A DNA stretch of 64,000 nucleotides, from the NCBI RefSeq assembly GCF_003231305.1, contig NZ_QKVM01000007.1:1-64000 (forward strand), read 5' to 3'. Position 1 is the stretch's first letter; each line of letters starts with the position of its first letter. This document shows positions 17,827 through 26,454 of the stretch, in pieces. The translations under genes and the position numbers were made by a program. The notes under the pieces were generated by a model, which did no database searches, was not told the DNA's origin, and saw only the letters and a list, made by a program, of their open reading frames with translations. The stretch comes from Pseudomonas sichuanensis. Lineage in GTDB: Bacteria > Pseudomonadota > Gammaproteobacteria > Pseudomonadales > Pseudomonadaceae.

Positions 17827-19842
17827 ATGATTCACCTGGCGCCCATTTCGAGCGCCGAGACCGTGGGAAGCGCCCAGATCAGCAGCTTCAACTGGGGGGC
17901 AACGCCATTGGGGCCCCTGACTCGATGGCCGCCAGCCTTGCGCATCGCCGTCGACATGCTGCTGCTTTCCGCTTACCCCTGTGCCCTGGTCTGGGGCCCG
18001 GCGCTGACGGTGATTCACAACGAGACCTATCCTGCCCCCCTGGGCGAGCGCTCCCATGCCCAGGGCGACAGTTTCGACGCGCTCTGGGCAACGGCCTGGG
18101 ACGAGATGGGGGCTGCTGTTTTCCAGGCGCTGGAAGGGCAGGGCAGCCTGGCCGAGAACAGCCTGCTGACGGTCAACCGCGACGGGCGCCCTGTCCAGGC
18201 CTGGTTCACCTGCAGCTATTCGCCTATTCGCGACGACCAAGGCACGGTGGTGGGCTTCCTGCACGCGCTGATCGAAACCACCGCCAGTGTCGAGCGCACT
18301 CGCGAATGGCGCGAACTGGCGCAATCTTTCGAGGCACAACTCTCGCGCTACATGGCCGAGAGTGAGCATACCTGGCAGTTGTCGCCCGACGTGATGTTGA
18401 TGCTCGACACCGAGTTGCGCGTGCGCCTGGCCAATCCGGCCTGGCATCGGCTGTCGGGTTGGACGGATGGGCAGCAAACGCCGGCCCCGCTGCTGGAGCT
18501 GATCCACCCAGCCGAGCGTACCGAAACCAGGCTGGCCCTGATGGCGCTGATGCAAGGGCATGACGCCCCGCCCTTCGAGGCCCGCGTGCGTCAAGGTGAA
18601 GGGCATTATTGCTGGCTACGCTGGCATGCCGTGCCGGGCCAGGCGCTGCCGATCCTGATTGGCCACAACATCACCGAGGAACGCCATTCGGTCCAGCGCA
18701 TGGCCGAAGCAGCGGTGCGCGACAGCCAGCGCATGGAGTCGGTGATCAAGGTGGCGGGCGGCCTGGCCCATGAAATGAACAACGTGCTGTCCGGGGTCGG
18801 CAGCAGCCTGGAACTGCTCGAGCGGCGCCTGGCCCAGGGGCGGCTCGAGCGCTTGGACAGCTACGTGCAGGTGGCCCGCGAATGCGCCCAGCGGGCCATC
18901 GGCCTGACCCAGAACTTGCTGGCGTTCGCTCGCAGCCAGCCGTTATCGCCCAATCCACTGGACATCAACCAGCTGATACGCAAGGCGCAACCGATGCTCG
19001 AGCAGTGCGTTGGCGCCGAGATGCACCTGCGCTGGGAGCTGGACATCGCCCCCTGGCCCGTCCAGCTCGACCCCGACCAACTGCGCAACGCCTTGTTGCA
19101 CCTGTGTGCCAACGCCCGCGACGCCTGCCTTGGCCGGGGCAGCCTGTCGATCCGTACCAGCAATGAGCGCCTGGCCGGCGCGACTGCCGGGCTGCCGGCA
19201 GGCGACTATGTGATGGTCCAGGTCGAGGACGATGGCCATGGCATGTCGGCTGAAGAGGTGACGCGTGCATTCGAGCCGTTTTACACCACCAAGCCTCTCG
19301 GGCAGGGCTCAGGCCTGGGGTTGCCCATGGTCCATGGCTTCGTGCGCCAGTCCGGCGGCCAGATGTGGATAGAGTCGAGGTTGCAGCACGGCACTCAGAT
19401 CGTGCTGATGTTTCCTCGTTATTCGGGCAGCCAGCCGATACCCGAACCCCCGCCGATCACAAGGAAGGCAAGGCAGGGCGAACGCGTGCTGCTGATCGAT
19501 GACGAGCTCAACCTGCGCGGGTTGATCAAGGAGATATTGGTCGACCGCGGTTTCGAGGTGTTCGATGTGACCGATGCCAACACCGCGCTGGGGCAGTACC
19601 GTCATGCCGGCCCATTCGATCTGGTGATTACCGACATCGGCCTGCCGGGCGGCTTCAACGGGCGTCAGGTGGCCAGGGCGATGCGCATGATCAATCCCGA
19701 ACAGAAAATCCTGTTCATCACCGGCTACACCGAGGATCCGGTTGAGCAGCAACTGCTCGACGAGCCCGGTACTGCCTTGCTGCTCAAACCGTTCTCGCTG
19801 GAGAGCCTGGTCATCCAAGTCGACCGCATGCTGCCGGCCTGA
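17827..19842 (+). CDS. Cytoplasmic PAS hybrid histidine kinase/response regulator
   Basis: The 671-residue protein has no membrane segment. In order: a PAS-like region (about 15-165, FNWGATPLGPLTRWP...), a second PAS (about 195-300, LSPDVMLMLDTELRVRLANPAWHRL), a HisKA domain with the phospho-acceptor His in GGLAHEMNNVLSG, an HATPase domain with N box (HLCANARDAC), G1 (EDDGHGM) and G2 (GQGSGLGLPMV), and a C-terminal receiver (~555-670) with acidic DDE, phospho-acceptor Asp in LVITDIGLPG and Lys in LLKPF. I start at the ATG preceded by AAGGGG. It faces a second hybrid kinase across 6 bases. No output regulator is adjacent, so the partner is unknown. Confidence 0.9.
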   Translation: MIHLAPISSAETVGSAQISSFNWGATPLGPLTRWPPALRIAVDMLLLSAYPCALVWGPALTVIHNETYPAPLGERSHAQGDSFDALWATAWDEMGAAVFQALEGQGSLAENSLLTVNRDGRPVQAWFTCSYSPIRDDQGTVVGFLHALIETTASVERTREWRELAQSFEAQLSRYMAESEHTWQLSPDVMLMLDTELRVRLANPAWHRLSGWTDGQQTPAPLLELIHPAERTETRLALMALMQGHDAPPFEARVRQGEGHYCWLRWHAVPGQALPILIGHNITEERHSVQRMAEAAVRDSQRMESVIKVAGGLAHEMNNVLSGVGSSLELLERRLAQGRLERLDSYVQVARECAQRAIGLTQNLLAFARSQPLSPNPLDINQLIRKAQPMLEQCVGAEMHLRWELDIAPWPVQLDPDQLRNALLHLCANARDACLGRGSLSIRTSNERLAGATAGLPAGDYVMVQVEDDGHGMSAEEVTRAFEPFYTTKPLGQGSGLGLPMVHGFVRQSGGQMWIESRLQHGTQIVLMFPRYSGSQPIPEPPPITRKARQGERVLLIDDELNLRGLIKEILVDRGFEVFDVTDANTALGQYRHAGPFDLVITDIGLPGGFNGRQVARAMRMINPEQKILFITGYTEDPVEQQLLDEPGTALLLKPFSLESLVIQVDRMLPA

Positions 19843-19848
19843 CCCTGC

Positions 19849-21435
19849 TCAGGGCGCTACCAGCATCCGCGCGACCTGCTTGCGCAATTGTTCCAGGGCG
19901 AAAGGCTTGCGCAACAACTGCATGCCTGTGGCCAGAAACTCATCGCGAGCCATCGCGGTTTGCGCGAAACCCGTGATGAACAGTACCGGCAGCCCGGGGC
20001 GCAAGCGGCGGGCGATTTCCGCCAGTTGCCGGCCGTTCATGCCCGGTAGCCCGACGTCGCTGATCAGCAAACCGAACGGCTGTGCCGAATGCAGCCAGCG
20101 CAGCGCTTCACCGGCATTTTGCGCGGCACGACAGGGGTAGCCTTCTTCGTGCAAGGTCCGTTCGACCAGTTCGCGCACATCCGGGTCGTCTTCCACCAGC
20201 AAGATGTCCTGGCAATCACCGGCAGCGCTCACGGCAGCGGCCTTGAGCGGTGCCGGGCTGTCGGTATGGCGAGGCAAATACAGGCGCACCCGGGTCCCTT
20301 TGCCGATCTGGCTGTCGAGCGCCAGGTAGCCGCGTGACTGCCTGCTGAAGCCGTAGACCATCGACAGCCCGAGCCCGACTCCCTGGCCCGTCGGCTTGGT
20401 GGTGAAGAACGGCTCGATGGCATGCTCCAGGGTGGCTTGCGACATCCCTTGGCCGCTGTCGCGGATGCTCAGGCACAGATAGTCACCGTGCGCCAGGCCG
20501 ACCTTGGCCAGCTGCCCGTTGCTGATCTGGACGTTGTCCGCCTCGACGTTCAGCACTCCGCCGCTGGGCATGGCCTCGCAGGCGTTGAGCAAGAGGTTGT
20601 CCAGGGACGCCTGCAGTTGCTCGCCATCGGCGCTGGCTTGCCACAGTTGCGTGGCCAGGCGGACCTGCAGCTCGATGCCTGTACCCAGCTTGGCGGCCAG
20701 GGCATCGGGAGCCAGCAGCGTGCGCAGGTCGACTGCCTGGCTCTGCAATGACTGGCGAGCGGAGAACGCCAATAGCCGATGGGTCAACAGGGCAGCGCGA
20801 GCCACGGCTTGCCGGCCCAGGCGCAAGGGTGGTTCCAGGCCTTCGCTGCGGCCTTGACGCAGGCGTTTGTCGATCAGCTCCAGGCTGCCGCCGATGCTGG
20901 TCAGCAGATTGTTGAAGTCATGGGCCACGCCGCCGGCCAGTTGGCCGATGGCTTCCATCTTGCGTGTTTGCTGCAGTGCCCGGTCGTCGGCCTGTTGTTG
21001 CTGCGCCAGGGCTTCGAACTGTTCGCACAAGTCTCGCGCCTGATACTGCCGGCGGCGAGCCCGCAGCGCCCACAGTGCCAGGCTCAGCAGTTGCTCGTCA
21101 GGGTAGGGTGGGGCAAGGCGCAGCAGGTTGCCTGGCACTGCGCTGGTGTCGGCCTCGGCGTGACTGGTGAGCAGCACCACTGGCAGGTCGGACCAGCCAG
21201 GCTGCTGTTCGAGGTAGCGATGCAGGGGGGATTGGAGGTTGCGCGGTAGCGCCTGTTCGATGACCACCAGCAGCCCAGCACCTTCACTGAGCCAGCGGCC
21301 AAGGCGCCCCACATCGGCGGTGCGGCGGCTGTGGATACCGGCTTGCCGGAGTAATCGGCAGGTGCTTGTCCCCACCTGGGCAGGCGCCAGGACCAAGGCG
21401 CGTTCTTCCACAGCCAGGCATGCGGCCAAGAGCAT
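19849..21435 (-). CDS. Cytoplasmic hybrid histidine kinase/response regulator
   Basis: The 528-residue protein has an N-terminal degenerate receiver-like segment (about 10-125: ALVLAPAQVGTSTCRLLRQAGI, LPVVLLTSHAE), a short coiled stretch rich in Gln, HisKA with GGVAHDFNNLLTS, HATPase with LLNACEAM, IRDSGQGM and GQGVGLGLSMV, and a C-terminal receiver (ILLVEDDPDVRELV, phospho-acceptor Asp in LLISDVGLPG, Lys in LRKPF). It has no transmembrane helix. It is the same kind of protein as its convergent neighbour but clearly diverged, and the two genes are separated by only 6 bases tail to tail. Input signal and output are not visible. Confidence 0.88.
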   Translation of the reverse strand: MLLAACLAVEERALVLAPAQVGTSTCRLLRQAGIHSRRTADVGRLGRWLSEGAGLLVVIEQALPRNLQSPLHRYLEQQPGWSDLPVVLLTSHAEADTSAVPGNLLRLAPPYPDEQLLSLALWALRARRRQYQARDLCEQFEALAQQQQADDRALQQTRKMEAIGQLAGGVAHDFNNLLTSIGGSLELIDKRLRQGRSEGLEPPLRLGRQAVARAALLTHRLLAFSARQSLQSQAVDLRTLLAPDALAAKLGTGIELQVRLATQLWQASADGEQLQASLDNLLLNACEAMPSGGVLNVEADNVQISNGQLAKVGLAHGDYLCLSIRDSGQGMSQATLEHAIEPFFTTKPTGQGVGLGLSMVYGFSRQSRGYLALDSQIGKGTRVRLYLPRHTDSPAPLKAAAVSAAGDCQDILLVEDDPDVRELVERTLHEEGYPCRAAQNAGEALRWLHSAQPFGLLISDVGLPGMNGRQLAEIARRLRPGLPVLFITGFAQTAMARDEFLATGMQLLRKPFALEQLRKQVARMLVAP

Positions 21436-21537
21436 TCTCCTGTGACGATGGGCACGCCGTGATGGCGTTGCCGCCTTCCTTCTCCTATCACTGGACCTTC
21501 GTCGCGGGCCTGGGGTTCAACCGGATTGTGGAAGGTG

Positions 21538-22593
21538 TCAAAGGCCTTGTTGCAGCACCGGGTCGTCGGGGTTCTGCCGCTCAAGCTCGGCCAGCAGTAC
21601 CTGGACGTTCTGCAGTTGCCCGGTCTCCTTCCAGTACTCGATCAGCAGTACCCGCGCCCGGCGGTTGGCGGGCTGGCGGCTGAGCAGCGTCTGCAGTTGC
21701 TGCTGCGCGGCCTGGACCTGCTCCAAGTGGTGCAGGGTGACGGCAAGGGTGTAGCGATAGTCGCTGTTTTCCGGCTCCAGCTCGACCGCGCGCGACAGTG
21801 CCAGCAGGGCGTATTCGTGCTGGTCGTGGCGCGTCAGCCACAAGCCCAGCTGATACTGCAGGAAGGCCGAATCCGGGCTGAGCGCCAAGGCCTTGCGCAG
21901 CACCTCGCGCGAGGTGTCGTGGTGGCCCTGGCGCTCCAGCAGGCGTACCTGAGTCGCCAGGGCGTCCAGGTTTTCGGGGGCCAGCGCCAGGGCGCGGGCG
22001 AGCGCTGCGCCGGCGGCGTCATAGGCTTGCTCGTGCATGTACAGGCGCGCCAGGTGAACCTGTGCGTCGGCGTCGTCGGGCTGTTGTTCGAGGGCTTGCT
22101 GGTACTGCTCCAGCGCTTGTTGCAGTGGGCCGAAATACAGGCCGATGGCATCCGGGTCGAGGCCGAGCAGCGCGTCCACCACGGCAAAGCGCACGCTCTG
22201 CTCGTCATCGTCAAGCAACGGCCCCAGCACCAGGCTGCGTTGGGCGGCCGGCAGCAGCCGGCGGATGCTGGCGATGGCGGCGCGACGCACCAGGGGGTCG
22301 CCCTGTTCAAGGTCCTGCTTTGCCAGTTTCAGTGCCTGGGGTGACGGGTAGTTGGGCAATTCGGCGTACAGGGCGGCGCGGCGGATCGCCGGCAGGTCGC
22401 TGCGCTGCAGCTGCTGGTACAGCACCCGCGCGGCACCCGGCTGGCCTTCATGGGCCTGGCGCAGGGCCTTGGCGTAACTGTGCGGCGGCAGCGTAGGCGG
22501 GGTGGATTGCGGGGCCCGCCACAGATAAGCGAGCACGCCTGGCACCAGGATCAGCAGCAACAAGGCGATCAGGATAAGCGGGCGGCGTGGCAT
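21538..22593 (-). CDS. Membrane-anchored tetratricopeptide repeat protein
   Basis: The 351-residue protein has an N-terminal hydrophobic anchor (PLILIALLLLILVPGVLAYLW, residues 4-24) followed by helical repeats. About 60-140 look like HEAT/Sel1-type helices; 155-345 are clear TPR units (for example DADAQVHLARLYMHEQAYDAAGAALARAL, NLDALATQVRLLERQGHHDTS, SAFLQYQLGLWL). TPR arrays are protein-binding scaffolds, so this is probably a periplasmic or membrane-associated assembly factor. I start at MPRRPLIL because the signal anchor begins there; the frame stays open upstream but only as the shadow of hisN. It is divergent from hisN. Specific function not recognised. Confidence 0.75.
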   Translation of the reverse strand: MPRRPLILIALLLLILVPGVLAYLWRAPQSTPPTLPPHSYAKALRQAHEGQPGAARVLYQQLQRSDLPAIRRAALYAELPNYPSPQALKLAKQDLEQGDPLVRRAAIASIRRLLPAAQRSLVLGPLLDDDEQSVRFAVVDALLGLDPDAIGLYFGPLQQALEQYQQALEQQPDDADAQVHLARLYMHEQAYDAAGAALARALALAPENLDALATQVRLLERQGHHDTSREVLRKALALSPDSAFLQYQLGLWLTRHDQHEYALLALSRAVELEPENSDYRYTLAVTLHHLEQVQAAQQQLQTLLSRQPANRRARVLLIEYWKETGQLQNVQVLLAELERQNPDDPVLQQGL

Positions 22594-22705
22594 CGGGCAG
22601 TCCGTGGCGGCGGGAAGGCCAGAGCTTGGGACAGCCGGGCAGTAAATGCAACGGGCGAGGAGTCGGGTATGATGCGTGCCCTTCCCAAGCATTGAGGCCT
22701 GATCC

Positions 22706-23497
22706 ATGTCCCTGAGCGCTGAACAGACCGCCGAATTTCGCGCCTTCGCCGAACAGCTGGCCGATGCCGCGGCCATGGCGATCCAGCCGTACTTTCGTGC
22801 CAGCCTTGACGTCGAAGACAAGGGCGGGCGCCTGTACGACCCGGTGACCGTGGCCGACAAGGCCGCCGAAGATGCCATGCGTGAGTTGATCCAGGCGCAA
22901 TACCCGGCACATGGCATCCTCGGCGAGGAGCATGGCGCAGCCGTTGGCAGCAGCCCGCTGACCTGGGTGCTCGACCCGATCGACGGCACCCGCGCCTTCA
23001 TCACCGGCCTGCCGCTGTGGGGCACGCTGATTGCGCTCAACGATGGCACACGCCCGGTCATCGGGGTGATGAACCAACCATTCACCGGCGAGCGTTTCGT
23101 CGGTACCCTCGAAGGCGCATGGCGCAGCGGTACGCCCCTGAAAACCCGGGCCTGCGCCGACCTGTCGGCGGCCACGCTGATGTGCACCACGCCAGACATG
23201 TTCGACAACGCTGCGCGCAAGGCCGCTTTCGAGCACGTGGCCGGCCAGGCCAGGCTGATGCGTTATGGTGGCGACTGCTACGCCTACTGCATGCTCGCGT
23301 CGGGGTTTGTCGACGTGATCGTCGAGGCCAGCCTGCAACCCTACGACGTGCAGGCACTGATGCCGATCATCGAAGGCGCCGGCGGGGTGATCACGGCCTG
23401 GGATGGCAGTAGCGCACAGCACGGCGGCTGCGTGGTGGCCTGTGGCGACCCGGCGCTGCATGCGCAGGTGGTGGAGATGCTGCGCCACGCCATGTGA
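22706..23497 (+). CDS. hisN: Histidinol-phosphatase, inositol monophosphatase family
   Basis: The 263-residue protein carries the full IMPase metal site: GEEHG (residues ~73), DPIDGTRAF (~92) and the C-terminal YDVQALMPIIEGAGG, with the substrate-side YGGDCYAYCMLASG. This subgroup (HisN) dephosphorylates L-histidinol phosphate in histidine biosynthesis in bacteria lacking the HisB-type phosphatase; related family members act on inositol or other sugar phosphates. The length and the Thr-Arg-Ala-Phe after the DPIDG motif are typical of HisN. The gene stands alone and divergent from the TPR gene, as is common for dispersed his genes in pseudomonads. Confidence 0.85.
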   Translation: MSLSAEQTAEFRAFAEQLADAAAMAIQPYFRASLDVEDKGGRLYDPVTVADKAAEDAMRELIQAQYPAHGILGEEHGAAVGSSPLTWVLDPIDGTRAFITGLPLWGTLIALNDGTRPVIGVMNQPFTGERFVGTLEGAWRSGTPLKTRACADLSAATLMCTTPDMFDNAARKAAFEHVAGQARLMRYGGDCYAYCMLASGFVDVIVEASLQPYDVQALMPIIEGAGGVITAWDGSSAQHGGCVVACGDPALHAQVVEMLRHAM

Positions 23498-23548
23498 CGG
23501 GCACCGGTCATCGCACTTTTTCGCTTTTGCGCGCTCTATGCTTGGCCA

Positions 23549-23573
23549 GGCTACGCCACCCCCCGGCGTAGCC
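23549..23573. terminator. Hairpin between hisN and the lipoprotein gene
   Basis: GGCTACGCC (23549-23557) and GGCGTAGCC (23565-23573) form a perfect 9-base stem with a 7-base loop. It ends about 20 bases before the next start codon and no T-tract follows, so it may be a hisN terminator or may fold next to the ribosome binding region of the following gene. Confidence 0.5.
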
Positions 23574-23587
23574 ATTGACCAACACCG

Positions 23588-24328
23588 GTGCCGATGGCCG
23601 CAAAACGACTCGATATTCTCCCGCGCGGCCTGCTGCTGGCAGTTGCCCTGACCTGCCTGGAGGCCTGTACCCAGCAGCAGGGCCGCGACATGCTGACGCA
23701 GATCGGCAACGGCAAGCCCGACGAGCTGTTCCAGACCAGTGTCGACCGCATGGCCACGCTGTCCATGCGCGATAACCTGCAAAGCCTGTACCTGCTGATG
23801 GACAAGCTGTACCTGCGCAACCCCAGCCAGTGGAAGCAGTCTGGCTACCTCGACGCCACCACCGCCGCCCGGCAGATCCGCATCGCCATCGAGCAGCGCC
23901 AGCCCTTGGCGCAACTCGGTGAGCGGCGTGACCTGGCAGCGCTCAGCCATGCCCTGAGCCCGGAGTTCAGGGGCGATCGGGTCGGTGCCTTCATCTACGC
24001 CATCGGCAGCATGCTGGTCACCGCCCACGGCGGGCGCACCCAGTTCTACATGACCGACACCCTTGACCCGCTGTTCATCAACAACGCCGCGCGCAATATC
24101 GAGAAAGCCACCTGGATGCTCGGCCAGCGCCAGGACGCCAATGGCGTGCTGCTGCTGTTCTCCAACGAGATCTCCGAGCAGGGCAGCAACCTGAGTTTTG
24201 CCGTGGAGTTCGGCAAGGTGGTCGCGCGCCTCGACCTGCTGGCGCAGATGCTCGACGAGCGCTACCGGCGCATCGGCCTCAACTATGCGCAGAGCCTGCT
24301 GCTGTTGAACTTCCTGCCGGTGCAGTGA
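23588..24328 (+). CDS. Putative lipoprotein of unknown function
   Basis: The 246-residue protein begins with a signal region (LDILPRGLLLAVALTCLEAC) that ends in a plausible lipobox, Leu-Glu-Ala-Cys, so the mature protein should be lipid-anchored in the envelope. The remainder is soluble, mostly helical, and contains a hydrophobic patch in the middle (VGAFIYAIGSMLVTAHGG). I do not recognise a named domain. The start is either GTG at 23588 or ATG at 23594; no clear Shine-Dalgarno precedes either, and a strong hairpin sits just upstream. It lies between hisN and a XylS-like regulator on the same strand but is probably its own unit. Confidence 0.7.
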   Translation: MPMAAKRLDILPRGLLLAVALTCLEACTQQQGRDMLTQIGNGKPDELFQTSVDRMATLSMRDNLQSLYLLMDKLYLRNPSQWKQSGYLDATTAARQIRIAIEQRQPLAQLGERRDLAALSHALSPEFRGDRVGAFIYAIGSMLVTAHGGRTQFYMTDTLDPLFINNAARNIEKATWMLGQRQDANGVLLLFSNEISEQGSNLSFAVEFGKVVARLDLLAQMLDERYRRIGLNYAQSLLLLNFLPVQ

Positions 24329-24566
24329 GTTGTGCGGTAATCGCACGCCGGGCCTGTGCCAGTGTCCGCTGTCCGCCCGCCGTTTGCCTTGGTCGCATTG
24401 CCCTCGATCCTGCTTTTTGCTTAGTGTGGCGCTCAGCATCCGACCGTCGCCTGCCTCAGTACCCCGATGACGGTTGGTTAGAATGACCGTGAACGACCGC
24501 AGCCACACGCCCACAAGGCGGTAGGCCGCGGCGCCCATAACAATAATGATGGCGAGTGCCTTGCCC

Positions 24567-25523
24567 ATGGAAAGCCGCCTGTTGAGCGAGCAAAGCTGCG
24601 TGTTCCACCGCGCCGACCCTTACGCGGTGTCCGACTACGTCAACCGGCATGTGGGTCAGCACCACATTGGCCTGTCCCGCACGACCCATCCCCAGGCCAG
24701 CTTGAGCCATCGCAAGTTCGCCGAGCTGGACCTGTGCCGCATCAGCTATGGCGGCAGTGTGCGGGTTACCTCGCCGGCGCTGGAAACCATCTTCCACCTG
24801 CAGGTGCTGCTCAACGGCAATTGCCTGTGGCGCGGCCACCAGCGCGAGCACCACCTGGTGCCGGGCGAACTGCTGCTGATCAACCCGGACGACCCGGTCG
24901 ATCTCACCTATTCCGATGACTGCGAGAAGTTCATTCTCAAGGTGCCGGTGCACCTGCTCGACTCGATCTGCGACGAACAGCGCTGGCAGCGCCCCAGCGG
25001 CGGCGTGCGCTTTGTACGCAACCACTATCGGCTGGAGGAACTGGATGGTTTCCTGAATCTGCTGGGGATGGTCTGCAACGAAGCCGAGGTCAGCGACTCG
25101 CTGCCCAGGGTGCAGGGCCACTATAGCCAGATCGTCGCCAGCAAGCTGCTGACGCTGATGAATACCAATGTGCGTAAGGACACCCTGGGTGGCACGCAGG
25201 CCAGCCTGGAGCGAATCCTTGAACATATCGAGGGCAACCTGAAGCTTGAGTTGGCAGCTGAAACCCTGGCCGAGCAGGCCAACATGAGCCTGCGTTCGTT
25301 GTACGGCCTGTTCGACCGACAGCTGGGTACCACGCCCAAGCAGTACATCCGCCAGCGCAAGCTGGAGCGGGTCAACGCCTGCCTGAGCGACCCAAGTTGC
25401 AAGGTACGCAGCGTGACCGAACTGGCACTGGATTACGGCTTCCTGCACCTGGGGCGGTTTGCCGAGAGTTACCGGCAGCGGTTTGGCGAGTTGCCTTCAG
25501 AGACCTTCAGGCGCCGAGTGTGA
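24567..25523 (+). CDS. XylS/BenR-type AraC family transcriptional activator
   Basis: The 318-residue protein resembles XylS and BenR, the benzoate-responsive activators of Pseudomonas, nearly end to end: LLSEQSCVFHRADPYAVSDYVNRHVG, LDLCRISYGGSVRV, ELLLINPDDPVDLTYSDDCEKF and the C-terminal double HTH with GFLHLGRFAESYRQRFGELPS. The N-terminal half binds an aromatic acid effector in known members. I start at MESRLLSEQ by homology, although two Met codons lie just upstream. There are no benzoate or toluate degradation genes within reach, so it acts either at a distance or on the neighbouring pirin region. A short gap with a hairpin separates it from the convergent pirin gene. Confidence 0.85.
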   Translation: MESRLLSEQSCVFHRADPYAVSDYVNRHVGQHHIGLSRTTHPQASLSHRKFAELDLCRISYGGSVRVTSPALETIFHLQVLLNGNCLWRGHQREHHLVPGELLLINPDDPVDLTYSDDCEKFILKVPVHLLDSICDEQRWQRPSGGVRFVRNHYRLEELDGFLNLLGMVCNEAEVSDSLPRVQGHYSQIVASKLLTLMNTNVRKDTLGGTQASLERILEHIEGNLKLELAAETLAEQANMSLRSLYGLFDRQLGTTPKQYIRQRKLERVNACLSDPSCKVRSVTELALDYGFLHLGRFAESYRQRFGELPSETFRRRV

Positions 25524-25533
25524 TCCGAACAGC

Positions 25534-25556
25534 AAAGGGCTGCAGGGCAGCCCCTT
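25534..25556. terminator. Bidirectional terminator hairpin between the XylS-like gene and the pirin gene
   Basis: AAAGGGCTGC and GCAGCCCCTT form a 9-base stem around a short AGG-type loop, exactly in the gap between two convergent genes. Confidence 0.7.
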
Positions 25557-25568
25557 GCGATCTTCAGT

Positions 25569-26267
25569 TCACGCCACGTCAACCAGGACGATTTCGCTGT
25601 CCTCCAGCGCCGTCACCGTCAGCAGCGTTTCCTCCTCGATGGCCACGCCATCCCGGGCCTTGGCCTGCAGCCCGTTGACCTCGACCCGGCCTTTGGCCGG
25701 TACCAGGTAGCCGCGTCGGCCTTGGTCGAAGCGGTACTCGGCGCTTTCCCCGGCGCGCAGGGTGGCCGCCACCAGGCGGGCGTCGGTGCGGATCTGCAGG
25801 CTGTCGCCATCGCCTTCGCGGCCACTGGCCAGGGTCACGAAACCTTCGCCACGTTCACCCTTGGGGAACGGACGCGTGCCCCAGGACGGCGCGTCACCGA
25901 CTTTTTCCGGAATGATCCAGATCTGGAAGATCCGCGTGTCGACCTTCTCCTGGTTGTATTCGCTGTGCACGATGCCGCTGCCGGCACTCATTACCTGCAC
26001 GTCGCCCGCTTCGGTACGGCCCTTGTTGCCCAGGCTGTCCTGGTGGGTGATCGCGCCTTCGCGGACATAAGTGATGATTTCCATGTCACGGTGCGGGTGC
26101 GACGGGAAGCCACTGCCGGCGGCGATCAGGTCGTCGTTCCATACCCGCAGGTTGCCCCAGTGCATGCGCGCCGGGTCGTAGTACTCGGCGAACGAGAAGT
26201 GGTGGTGGGCGTCGAGCCAGCCGTGATTGGCGTGGCCAAGGCTTTCGAAGGGTCGCAGTTGCAGCAT
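25569..26267 (-). CDS. Pirin family protein
   Basis: The 232-residue bicupin carries the pirin metal-site pattern: FPSHPHRDMEIITYV (two His of the first motif) followed by EGAITHQDSLGN and the downstream HSEYN. The N-terminus (LGHANHGWLDAHHHFSFAEYYDP) is also typical. Relatives such as YhhW degrade quercetin in vitro; in pseudomonads the physiological role is mostly stress-related and not well fixed. The start MLQLRPF is preceded by GAGGAG, and the additional upstream Met is dropped. Downstream it meets the XylS-like regulator gene through a hairpin; upstream a 190-base A+T-rich gap separates it from the divergent helicase gene. Confidence 0.92.
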   Translation of the reverse strand: MLQLRPFESLGHANHGWLDAHHHFSFAEYYDPARMHWGNLRVWNDDLIAAGSGFPSHPHRDMEIITYVREGAITHQDSLGNKGRTEAGDVQVMSAGSGIVHSEYNQEKVDTRIFQIWIIPEKVGDAPSWGTRPFPKGERGEGFVTLASGREGDGDSLQIRTDARLVAATLRAGESAEYRFDQGRRGYLVPAKGRVEVNGLQAKARDGVAIEEETLLTVTALEDSEIVLVDVA

Positions 26268-26454
26268 GATGGTGCTCCTCTGAATTCGCTGGAATGGGGC
26301 CATGATCTGCGTTTCAAATATCGAAAAAAAGCGTAAATATCGGCTTGTTATTATCAGATATGTAGATGTGTATTTTGCGATACAACATGCGATTCATCGC
26401 CTAATCCACTGATACAAAAGCATTCGCTGGCGCTTTTTGGCGGATGAGGCGAAC

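Noticed and set aside
24505..24520. GGCGGTAGG resembling the ops element used by RfaH.
   Set aside because: It precedes a regulator gene, not a surface polysaccharide operon, and the remaining JUMPstart context is missing.
22448..24568. A 706-codon open frame on the minus strand overlapping hisN and the lipoprotein gene.
   Set aside because: It conflicts with the clearly coding hisN (DPIDG and GEEHG motifs), and its product has no recognisable feature.
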